From contig DASQKI010000111.1 of the NCBI GenBank assembly GCA_035630615.1, forward strand, positions 1 through 64,000: DNA of 64,000 bases, in the 5' to 3' direction. Under the pieces are notes generated by a model. It searched no databases, had not been told where the DNA came from, and worked only from the letters and a program-made list of their open reading frames with translations. Numbering within the stretch: the stretch's first letter is position 1; each line of letters begins with the position of its first letter. Positions 1-7,671 of this stretch are shown here, in pieces. The DNA comes from DATFRX01 sp035630615 (GTDB lineage: Bacteria; Actinomycetota; Actinomycetes; Propionibacteriales; Nocardioidaceae). The translations under genes and the position numbers were made by a program.

Positions 1-140
1 TGATCATCCTGGCCGACAAGATGCTTCCCCCTCGCAAGCACGGTGTCCTCATCCCCGGGCCCCAGGCCCACCTGATGAAGCTCGGCTTCGAGAAGTACTT
101 CTTGTGGAAGATGAGACACGGCTACGTCCAACTGCCCTGA
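1..140 (+). CDS. C-terminal end of a sulfide:quinone oxidoreductase-like FAD oxidoreductase (partial)
   Basis: Only the last 45 codons are inside the window; the reading frame starts at base 3 and stops at 138-140. The tail motif FEKYFLWKMRHGY resembles the membrane-facing C-terminus of type III sulfide:quinone reductase-like pyridine-nucleotide disulfide oxidoreductases, where FEKYFL-KM is typical. Those enzymes move electrons from sulfide or NADH to quinone at the inner face of the membrane. The call rests on this short motif alone; the FAD-binding part lies upstream of the window. The PNPOx-like flavoproteins that follow on the same strand fit a redox neighbourhood. Confidence 0.55.
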   Translation, partial: IILADKMLPPRKHGVLIPGPQAHLMKLGFEKYFLWKMRHGYVQLP

Positions 141-290
141 CTATGTGCAATGCGCCGGCGTTGTAATCCACGCGGTGCCGTGCAGGGCGCTTGGATGGTT
201 CTACGGTACCGACTGGCCACGCCAGGGGACGAGCGGTCAGTAGGACATCGCCCGATTCCGAACTCAGCGACGAGGACGGAGACTGGACGG

Positions 291-689
291 GTGAAGGAGC
301 CTATTGAGCTGTCGTATGACCGGTGTCGTGAGTTGTTGTCGAGCGCCGAGGTTGGCAGGGTGGCGCTGTGCTTCGACACCGGTCCTATGATCTGGCCGGT
401 AAATTACTCGGTCATGGAGGACGCGATCGTGTTCCGCACCGCTCCCTACAGCATGCTGGGGGCGCGAACTTGGAACAGCCGACTCGCCTTCGAGGTGGAC
501 CAACTCGACCTCGAACGTCGGCAGGGGTGGAGTGTGGTAGCTACCGGGGCCGGTGAGATGGTCTCAGACCCCGGCGAGTTGGCGATGATCCGGACGTTTC
601 GAGATCCGCATCCATGGGCGGGCGGCACGTTCAGGTCGCTGTACGTGCGGCTGCGCTGGGACCAGCTCACCGGTCGTGAACTCGGCTGA
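291..689 (+). CDS. Pyridoxamine 5'-phosphate oxidase family (Nim-like) flavin-binding protein
   Basis: This 132-residue single-domain protein has the split-barrel PNPOx/Nim pattern: a short N-terminal helix, the strand GRVALCFDTGPMIWPVNYSV, then AFEVDQLDLERRQGWSVVATG. Members bind FMN or F420 and act as small cytosolic oxidoreductases or, in the NimA group, reduce nitro compounds; the substrate here cannot be read from sequence. I chose the GTG at 291 because the family N-terminus begins there and a purine-rich stretch (GGACGGAGACTGGACGG) precedes it; the frame stays open upstream to 150. It is 54 bp before a two-domain paralogue on the same strand. Confidence 0.8.
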   Translation: MKEPIELSYDRCRELLSSAEVGRVALCFDTGPMIWPVNYSVMEDAIVFRTAPYSMLGARTWNSRLAFEVDQLDLERRQGWSVVATGAGEMVSDPGELAMIRTFRDPHPWAGGTFRSLYVRLRWDQLTGRELG

Positions 690-743
690 ACAGCCGGGCG
701 GGCGGGTCGGTGTGCCTCGACCGAGATTGAACAGGGGTGGGTC

Positions 744-1568
744 ATGGAGATCCCACGAGAACTAACGCCAGAACGCGCCGCCGAGCTGATAACGCCTGAC
801 GGCATCGGCCGGTTGGGCCTGTGCACAGCAGACGGACCGCACATCGTTCCCGTGAGCTACGTGGTCGACGGTGCGTCGGTCGTCTTCCGCACCTCTGCCC
901 ACGGCGTCGTCGGCAACTACGACTGGAACCGTGGCCAGGCCGTCTTCGAGGTCGATCAGCTGGATCGAAAGCGTCGCCGGGGTTGGAGCGTGGTCGTTCG
1001 AGGTCATGCACACCGGGTGGAGGATGCCGAGGAAGTCGACCGGATCGCAGTCGTACACGATCCGATGCCCTGGGCGGGCGGGATGCGTCGCGTGTACGTC
1101 CGGCTTCCCTGGTCGAGCATCACCGGCCGGGCTGTTGGTGACGATCTGACGGAGCAGACGCCACGGCCTCCCAGCGTTCTCGAGGACATCGCCGGCGACG
1201 AATGCGTCGCCCTTCTCGAGAGCGCGAGCCTCGGCCGCGTCGCCTTTGTCCGATCAACCGGGCCAGTGGTCATCCCGGTCAACTATGTGTGGTCTGAAGG
1301 ACGGCTCATCTTCCGCACGTCACCGAACAACTCGTGGGTCTGGGTCCTGCGCCACGGTTCGGCAGCCTTCGAGGTCGAGGACATCGATGAAGTTACTCAC
1401 TCGGGGTGGACGGTCCTCGTCCAGGGTCAGGCCACCCACCTGGACCCGAAGGAGGTCATTGACCCGGCTATACAGCACCTTCGTCCGTGGGCGGCCGGTG
1501 AGCGGCCACTCCACATCGCCATCACGCCCGCTTCCATCACCGGCCGTCGACTCCTACCCCACCGTTGA
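744..1568 (+). CDS. Tandem double-domain PNPOx family (Nim-like) protein
   Basis: The 274-residue product holds two consecutive PNPOx/Nim-like split-barrel domains, roughly residues 1-130 and 145-274. Each repeats the pattern GR(L/V)..., (I)VPV-Y, VFRTS or IFRTS, and AVFEVDQLD or AAFEVEDID followed by GW-V-V-G. Both domains align with the upstream single-domain protein, so the three units probably arose by duplication. PNPOx folds work as dimers, so a covalent two-domain version may be a pseudo-dimer in a single chain. The ATG at 744 follows AACAGGGGTGGGTC. A strong hairpin follows some 270 bp later. Confidence 0.8.
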   Translation: MEIPRELTPERAAELITPDGIGRLGLCTADGPHIVPVSYVVDGASVVFRTSAHGVVGNYDWNRGQAVFEVDQLDRKRRRGWSVVVRGHAHRVEDAEEVDRIAVVHDPMPWAGGMRRVYVRLPWSSITGRAVGDDLTEQTPRPPSVLEDIAGDECVALLESASLGRVAFVRSTGPVVIPVNYVWSEGRLIFRTSPNNSWVWVLRHGSAAFEVEDIDEVTHSGWTVLVQGQATHLDPKEVIDPAIQHLRPWAAGERPLHIAITPASITGRRLLPHR

Positions 1569-1835
1569 CTCATCGGCACGGCCGCACAGCGGCAGCCGTC
1601 CGCTTGGCCTCGGTTCGGGCCGAGCGGACCGTGATGTCGCGCATGGACTGGTCGAGCACCGCCATGCCAGATGCCCGCCGCGGCGGTCGGATGCTCGCGC
1701 CCGATTGGCATCCTCCTACGATGCATAGGGAGCTCGGGAGGACCAGAGGCGATCGCGGCCTCCACTGGAGCCTGAGCTAATCATTAGCCCGGCACACCGG
1801 CAGCAGGACCGTGGGGATCCGGGGTGGTGCGAGCG
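1569..1835. other. Intergenic region between convergent genes, no supported gene
   Basis: The 354-bp gap between the double PNPOx gene and the convergent lipoprotein gene holds no convincing coding sequence. A 71-codon frame across 1565-1780 lacks a ribosome binding site and resembles nothing. The only structure I see is the hairpin at 1836-1869. Confidence 0.6.
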
Positions 1836-1869
1836 GGTGTTGGCCCGCCTTCCTCGGAGGGCCAACACC
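1836..1869. terminator. Hairpin terminator between convergent genes
   Basis: Perfect 11-bp inverted repeat GGTGTTGGCCC (1836-1846) and GGGCCAACACC (1859-1869) with a 12-nt loop. It sits between the PNPOx gene (+) and the lipoprotein gene (-), ending about 55 bp from the lipoprotein stop. There is no U-tract on either side, as is common for actinobacterial terminators, so it could serve both strands. Confidence 0.6.
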
Positions 1870-1922
1870 TGGATCGCTGCACCACGTGGGCTGATGGTCG
1901 AAGTCGGTTTTCGCCGGCCTGG

Positions 1923-2600
1923 CTAGCACCAACCCTCACAGGGAACGTTCTTCCACTTGGCTCCCGGGAAGGCGACGCCCACCAGGTATGCAGCGTCCAC
2001 CCAATCCGCATCGGGGTGCCGCAGCGCCTCTCGCCGGTACTTCTCGGTGATGACCGGCATCAATTCAAGCGTGCCGCCCTGAACCTGGTAGTCCCAGGTG
2101 TAGTCACCGATCCGGAACGTGTCCGAGTCAACGATCACATAGGTGCCGTCGTCCACCTGGTTCTCGTACTGGTCCAGCGAGCCAAACATGCCGTCCTCGG
2201 TGAAAAAGTGAGAGTGGAGTTGAGGCTTAGCTCCTGAGCACAGGTCATCCTTCGCGAGCAGTTCTTCGCGTGTCTGATTCGGAAAGAAGCCGCCGACCGA
2301 ATATGGCGCTAGTACGCCAAGGCCTTCGGCTTCCAGCGCATCGACGAATTGCTGGCAGGTCTGGTTTAGTTGCCAGCGACCGACGATCGGAGCAACCTCC
2401 GGGATGATGGCGCCCAGATCGTATGGCCGTGGGACATGCCGAAAACCTTTCTGGCCATCGGCATCGACGGCCGGTGGAAGTTCCTGTTGATCCACGACCG
2501 TGGACGGATCGTCGGTGGTGTCGGCTGCGGAGCCGCCACAAGCGGCGAGGCCGCCGATCAGAAACAGCACGAACACTGGGATTGAATACTTCTTCTTCAT
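1923..2600 (-). CDS. Lipoprotein of unknown function (paralogue of the adjacent lipoprotein)
   Basis: The 225-residue product starts MKKKYSIPVFVLFLIGGLAAC: a basic n-region, hydrophobic core and a lipobox LAAC with Cys at residue 21, so it should be exported and lipid-anchored. The mature part has a Gly/Ser/Asp-rich linker, then a domain with GRWQLNQTCQQFVDALE and YVIVDSDTFRIGDYTW, and ends in Cys. I do not recognise a named family. The pattern G-W-x-TC and Y-x-VD-DT-R also occurs in the lipoprotein encoded upstream on the same strand, so the two are probably paralogues. The start is supported by GGAAACCCAAA before the ATG. Both are divergent from a membrane-anchored regulator. Confidence 0.75.
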   Translation of the reverse strand: MKKKYSIPVFVLFLIGGLAACGGSAADTTDDPSTVVDQQELPPAVDADGQKGFRHVPRPYDLGAIIPEVAPIVGRWQLNQTCQQFVDALEAEGLGVLAPYSVGGFFPNQTREELLAKDDLCSGAKPQLHSHFFTEDGMFGSLDQYENQVDDGTYVIVDSDTFRIGDYTWDYQVQGGTLELMPVITEKYRREALRHPDADWVDAAYLVGVAFPGAKWKNVPCEGWC

Positions 2601-2722
2601 TTTGGGTTTCCTTTCCCCGTTTAACTCCCCGAGTGATGGCGAGCCGACTGTTTTACGGGCTTCAGGGCCGCGTCGATGGTTGATGAGGCGATGGACTCAC
2701 GGGCGAATGTGACGGCCATTGG

Positions 2723-3292
2723 TCAGCTCACCAGCTCGAAGGGTGCCGCTTCCCACGCGCTCATCACCCAGGGATCTGGGCTGACCTGGAACGTGAGACG
2801 ATCGCCGATCCGTTCGAAATTCCAGGTAACGGGGCATCTCAACGTCGGGCCGGTGCGGTTACAGAGATAACCGGCGGGGTCGTCGACTCGGATTGTGTCC
2901 TCATCGACGAGCGCGTAGGTTGCGTTGACCTCGCACAGGCCGCTGTCGGGCTCACACAAGGCGAGCGCCCCCTTATCGAAACGAGCCAGGAGCACCGTCG
3001 ACGCTTGGTTGCGGCAGGGGGCAGCCTCCCAACCCAGGCAGCGCAGCTCTCGGTCCGACAACCGGGCGTGTACCACACGCGCAGATTGCTTGCAGGTGAA
3101 CTCGGTTTGCCATTCCCCCGAGAGCGGATCGGCGGCCGCGGCCGACGACGACTCCTTCGCCGCTGTGCGTGCCCCGGGGCCTGTCGAGTCGCTGTCGCCG
3201 CCACCACACGCGGTCACCGCCAGTGAGAAAAGTGTCACCGCCGCGCCGAGCATTCCGGCAGTCGCATGCGGCCATGGCGAGCGTTGTGTCAT
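2723..3292 (-). CDS. Lipoprotein of unknown function, divergent from the BTAD/solute-binding regulator
   Basis: The 189-residue product begins MTQRSPWPHATAGMLGA and has a lipobox around AVTAC-GGGDSD, so it is a predicted exported lipoprotein. The mature domain contains GEWQTEFTCKQSARVV, several Cys residues (likely disulfides), and YALVDEDTIRVDDPAGY, matching the pattern of the next lipoprotein gene. The frame is open much further upstream, but the ATG at 3292 is preceded by GGAAGGAACGCGAC and opens directly into the signal peptide. Its 5' end faces the regulator gene across about 190 bp, so shared control is plausible. Function unknown. Confidence 0.75.
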   Translation of the reverse strand: MTQRSPWPHATAGMLGAAVTLFSLAVTACGGGDSDSTGPGARTAAKESSSAAAADPLSGEWQTEFTCKQSARVVHARLSDRELRCLGWEAAPCRNQASTVLLARFDKGALALCEPDSGLCEVNATYALVDEDTIRVDDPAGYLCNRTGPTLRCPVTWNFERIGDRLTFQVSPDPWVMSAWEAAPFELVS

Positions 3293-3479
3293 GTCGCGTT
3301 CCTTCCGACTGCCCCGTTCTGATGACCGGGTCGCACCCCACACGGAACGTCGATCACCTCGCAGCCCGCATGCAAAGTCCTTGCAGAAAGCCAGACAGGC
3401 GCTCAGACTTCGAGTTGTTCCCTGCTCCGAACCGATGCCTGGCCACCGTCGATTCATTTCCGACGGGAGGGAGGACGGA

Positions 3480-6400
3480 TTGGAGTTCCGCGTTCTCGGG
3501 CCGCTAACAGTTGTCAACGACGACGGGCGGGTCCCACTCGGCGGGATGAAGCAACGCTCAGCACTGGCGATCCTGGTGCTAGGTGCCGGCCACGTAGTGT
3601 CTCGGCAACAGCTCATCGACGGCATTTGGGGCGAGTCCCCTCCACCGAGCGCGGGGCCGGGGCTCGACACGTACATCTCCCGGCTCCGGCGCGTGCTGCC
3701 AGCCGACGGGACTGCTCTGGTGACGCAGGCGCCGGGCTACCGCCTCGAGCTTCCGCCAGGGGTGCTGGACCTAGAACAGTTCGAGACCCAGGTGGCGACG
3801 GCACGCAAGGCCCTCGCGGACGGCGACGTCCAAGTCGCGGCGGACGCGTTCGATCAGGCGCTCGCGCTCTTCCGGGGAGAACCGCTGGAGGACTTGGCGC
3901 AAGCCCCGTTCGCGGATATGGAGATCCGCCGTCTCGAGGAGCTACGGCTCGGCGTGCTGGAGCAGCGACTGGATGCCAACCTCGCCCTGGGCCGGGATGC
4001 AGACGTCATCGGCGAGGTCGAGACGCTCGTCGCTGCCCGCTATCCGCTCCGCGAGGGTCTCTGGTCGCGGCTGATGCTGGCGCTCTATCGATCCGGACGG
4101 CAGGGCGATGCCCTACACGCCTTCGACCGGGCCCGTCAGGTCCTGTCGGAGGAGCTGGGCCTGGACCCCGGCGAGTCGTTGCTGCGCATGCACCGCCGGA
4201 TCCTCCAGCAGGATCCGTCTCTGATGGAGGGCGTGGCGACGGATGGCGCCGTGCGCGAGATCCCTGCGAGCCGAGCTCCGAGCGACGCCCCGCCGGGCGA
4301 GGCACGGCTGACCGACCCGAAGAGTCCCGGACGGCCGGCGTCGTCGCGGAGGATCCCGGCGATGACCGGACGACGGCGGCTTCTCCTGGCTGCGGCCGCC
4401 GTCGTCGCTGTTGTGCTCGCTCCGGCATCCGTGATTGTCCCTGGCCTCACCGACAAGGAGGCGGCCGTCAGTGCGCCGACCCGCCCGAGGACTGCCGTTA
4501 TAGACGCGCAAACGGGCGAGGAGGTCGGCTCCGTGCCGATCGCCGAGCTCGCGGTCTCGGCCTATCCGGTATATGGCGACGGGACCTTCTGGGTTCAAAA
4601 CTTCTCCCCCAACTCCTTTGTCGAGATCGACCCAGATAGCGGTGCCGTCATCGGGCAGCTGACATACCCCTTCGCATCGCCGACTGGCAGCTCCGAGGAG
4701 TCAGCGACGCTAACACCGTTCGACGTGGACGGAGATTCCCTATGGGTGGGCTCTGGCCACGACCTCGTGAGGCTGGACATGTCCCTCGACCGAGTCATCG
4801 AGCGCTTCCACCTCGACCAGTACGTCGGAGGCGGCGCCAGCATTGTCGAAGGGGTCGCCATCGGCGACGGATCGGTCTGGGTGAGCAGGGACGTCGGCGG
4901 CGGACAAATCGTCCGGCTCGACCCTTCATCAGGTCGGGTCCAGCATCGGTTCGACGCCGTCACCGCACATCTGCAATTCGCCTTCGCGGATGGATCGCTG
5001 TGGGCAGCCGACGACGACGGATTGATCCGCATCGATGCCGCCACCACACCGTCGTCCGAGTGCGGGGAATCGAGGGAACCGACTGGGTCGCCGCCGGTGC
5101 CGGGTTCGGCTGGACCAGCGATCCGACCAAGGGCCTGGTCTTCAAGATCGATGAGTCGGGTCGTGTCGTCGAGACCTACGAGACCGGTCTCGGTGCCGGC
5201 TTCATGGGATTCACCGACGGTCGGCTGTGGGTCGCAAACCGCGACGAGGGCACTGTCACGGGAATCGATGCCGTCACCGGCGCTCGGACCGTGTTCGGAT
5301 TCGACCACCCGACGGAGACCTTGGCCGCCGGCGGTGGAAGCCTGTTGGTGTACGTCGTCCCGGGTTCGACCGTGTCCACCTTCGCGGACGCTCTGCCAGT
5401 ACCGAAGGCCATGTTCCTTGCCGCCCTGTATCAGCTCGGCCAGGGGGATGAGCCGGCGCTGAACACCTATCCTGGCGCGATCCAGATCGACAATGCCACA
5501 TGCGCTCAACTCCTGCGCCACGCGGATCGGCCGGGGCCGGGCGATGGGCCGCTCTACGCCGAGGTGGCAACGGCAATGCCCACCGTCTCGCGCGACGGCA
5601 AGACCTACACGTTCACCATCCGAGAGGGCTACCAGTTCTCTCCGCCGTCCAACCAGGCCGTCACCGCAGGCACGTTCCGGTACTCAATCGAGCGGGCGCT
5701 TTCGCCCAGGATGGCGCATAACCCCACGGGACAGGTTCCTCCGGGGCCGCTGTACGTGACCGACATCGAAGGTGAGCGGGCCTTCCGGAGTCGCATTGCG
5801 GAGCATATCTCCGGCATCAAGGCTCGAGGTGACGTCCTTCAGATCACCTTGGTCGAACCGGCCCCGGACTTCCTCGAGCGGATCTCGCTTCCCTACTTCT
5901 GTCCTGTGCCGTTGGGCACCCCCTTCGTGGCAGGTGGGCCCGTGCAAGAAACCGCTGGGGGTTCTCAACATTCCATTCCTTCCGCCGGCCCGTACTACGT
6001 CAGCGATTACGTCAACGGGGAGTACGTCGTACTGCAACGGAATCCCCACTATCCGGGTCTGCGCGAGACTCACTTCGAGACCATTGCAATGCTCGAAGGT
6101 GTGGGCGCCACCACCGCACTCGAATGGGTCGACGAACGCGGATGGGACGGAGTCACCAGCATCTTCGACCCCGCCCTGGCCCCAGGGGGTGCGGTCGATG
6201 AACGTTGGGGTGCAGGCAGCCTGGCGGCGGAGCAGGGGCAGCAGCAGTACTTCCTGACCGCACTCCCACGCACGCGCATGTTCGCCTTCAACTCTGCTCG
6301 CGGAATCTTCTCGCACAGATGGGCACGCAAGGCGGCGGCACTCGTCCTCGACCGGGAAGCCTTTTCGACGGCGCTGGGCTACCAGCCGAGCGACCAGATT

Positions 6401-6955
6401 CTCCCGCCCGCCGTCAGCCGAGTAGGCGAGACTCCCGTGTTGCAGCCGAAGGTCGAGAGGGCCCGGACGCTTATGCACGGACGGACCGGACAAGCTGCCA
6501 CCCCCGTGCCGCCCGGCTGCGGCGACTGTTTTGACGTAGCGAACATAGCGAAGGAGAACCTCGCGCAAATCGGGATTGAGTTGGTTATCCGGCGAACGGA
6601 ACCGGCTCGCGGTGATTCTCAGGCATGGAAGTCGTTCGACATGGCGGACGTGGAGATCGGGCTTCCCTACCCCGACTCAGCGAGCCTTCTGCGGCAAGTG
6701 CTGGCAGACGTCCCCGCAGGCTGGCTCGCTCCGAGGATGGAGTCACAGATCCTGGACGTCACCAGCCTCGACGGGCACAAACGGCATCGGCATGCGGTGA
6801 CGCTTGCCGATGACATGGCTGGCGGCGAGGTATCCGTGGTCGCGTTCGGGTCACCTCAGATCGCACAGGTCATCGCGCCCTCAATCGGTTGTCGCGAGTT
6901 CGAGGCCTTCGCATACGGACTAGATCTCGCGGCCATCTGCCCTGCGGATGGGTGA
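3480..6955 (+). CDS. Membrane-anchored SARP/BTAD regulator with beta-propeller and SBP_bac_5 sensor domains (frameshifted)
   Basis: Joined across one frameshift, the product is about 1,158 residues. Order: OmpR-type winged helix (about 1-92, beginning EFRVLGPLTVV), bacterial transcriptional activator domain (about 95-245), basic linker, one membrane helix (about 298-325, RRRLLLAAAAVVAVVL), a YncE/Vgb-like propeller (repeats such as LWVGSGHDLVRLD and LWVANRDEGTVTGID), then an extracytoplasmic SBP_bac_5 oligopeptide-binding-like domain to the end. This is the layout of a one-component transmembrane transcription factor with a captured solute-binding protein as sensor. The TTG at 3480 is chosen for its GGGAGGGAGGA site and the family N-terminus. 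The frame changes within about 5043-5050 (CCACCACACC), equal to one missing base; downstream the frame is open to 6955. If real, the break separates DNA-binding from sensor; it may be a sequencing error. Confidence 0.75.
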
Positions 6956-7073
6956 CGATAGTCCACCCGGCGAGGCGGCGGGTCATTTCGGCCTATGCGG
7001 GGCTTGAGTTGGCAGCTTGGCCGGCGGCGCCAGTAACACCTGAGGCCGCTACGACCGGTATCTGTAACGGCGA

Positions 7074-7105
7074 CCCCTCGGCTGATCCCTCAGAGAGCCG
7101 GGGGG
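7074..7105 (+). terminator. Candidate terminator downstream of the BTAD/SBP regulator
   Basis: Ten-bp stem CCCCTCGGCT (7074-7083) with AGCCGGGGGG (7096-7105), one T-G wobble and a 12-nt loop, about 120 bp after the regulator stop. There is no following U-run. Confidence 0.4.
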
Positions 7106-7178
7106 CCGTCCGATGACCGGTCGAGATTACCGGCCAGGAGGAGCTGTCGGCGCCAGGATCCGTGTTCTTGCAGGTCAT

Positions 7179-7236
7179 TGGCGGTGGCGGTGGGATTCGA
7201 ACCCACGGTGGGCGTGAACCCACACGCTTTCGAGGC
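7179..7236 (-). repeat. 3' copy of tRNA-Ser(CGA): attachment-site-like direct repeat
   Basis: Bases 7179-7225 are identical to 10509-10555 (47 bp) of the intact tRNA-Ser gene. After a 2-bp deletion in the variable arm, 7226-7236 again match, ending in the anticodon loop. It lies on the same strand as the tRNA and keeps CCA, the T arm and part of the anticodon arm but no 5' half, so it cannot make a tRNA. A 3' tRNA duplicate in direct orientation is what tyrosine-recombinase integration leaves at the distal end (attR) of an island. Confidence 0.85.
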
Positions 7237-7671
7237 CTGCGACGACCGTACAGCAGCGTCCACGGCCGTCCATCCCGCGCGGAATCCGCGATCGCGATCG
7301 CCGATGAACATCCGCGGACGTCAGCGAATGAGACCGAAGATGAGACCGGCACCCCCGCCGTCCGTACACCTATTGGGACTTCCAGCACCCACCGCGCGCT
7401 GGCTTCGCGGCCACGGATCCCACCAGGTCTCAGTCGCGTGGCTTGGTTCAAATGGGGCTAGGAACCTACCGCGTCTGAGTGACCGATGTCGTCCACCACT
7501 TCAGGCAGCGGTGGGAGCCGCCCGAGGTGCTGTGACCGGGCACGAACGGGACGGTTCCCGTGCCCGATGCAGGTTCGACCCCACACCGGGAACCCCGTGA
7601 TCTCCTGATGACTCTAATGCCCACGCGAGCAAAGCTACACACGAAACCAGCTGCGCAGGGGCGGTTCCGGT
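7237..7671. other. Island left flank without supported genes
   Basis: About 435 bp between the tRNA-Ser copy and the glycosidase stop. Frames overlapping it (for example 7178-7600) lack start signals and recognisable content. A hairpin at 7537-7566 is the only structure noted. There is no integrase or excisionase remnant that I can recognise. The 220 bp before the tRNA copy (6956-7178) likewise hold no gene, only the hairpin at 7074-7105. Confidence 0.5.
7537..7566 (-). terminator. Candidate terminator after the secreted glycosidase gene
   Basis: Arms CGGGCACG (7537-7544) and CGTGCCCG (7559-7566) with a 14-nt loop, about 105 bp beyond the stop of the minus-strand glycosidase gene. No U-tract. 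Confidence 0.35.

Noticed and set aside
1565..1780. 71-codon plus-strand frame after the PNPOx gene
   Set aside because: Overlaps the previous stop, has no ribosome binding site and no protein-like character.
2925..3479. Long N-terminal extension of the BTAD regulator
   Set aside because: It runs antisense through the lipoprotein gene; the DNA-binding domain begins right after the TTG at 3480, which has a strong ribosome binding site.
7178..7600. Coding frame starting in the tRNA-Ser remnant
   Set aside because: It begins inside the tRNA copy and is Arg/Pro-rich noise; the region is better explained as an island edge.
7500..7600. Second tRNA-like segment (GGTTCGACCCC)
   Set aside because: Only a T-loop-like motif; no matching acceptor or anticodon arms could be found around it.
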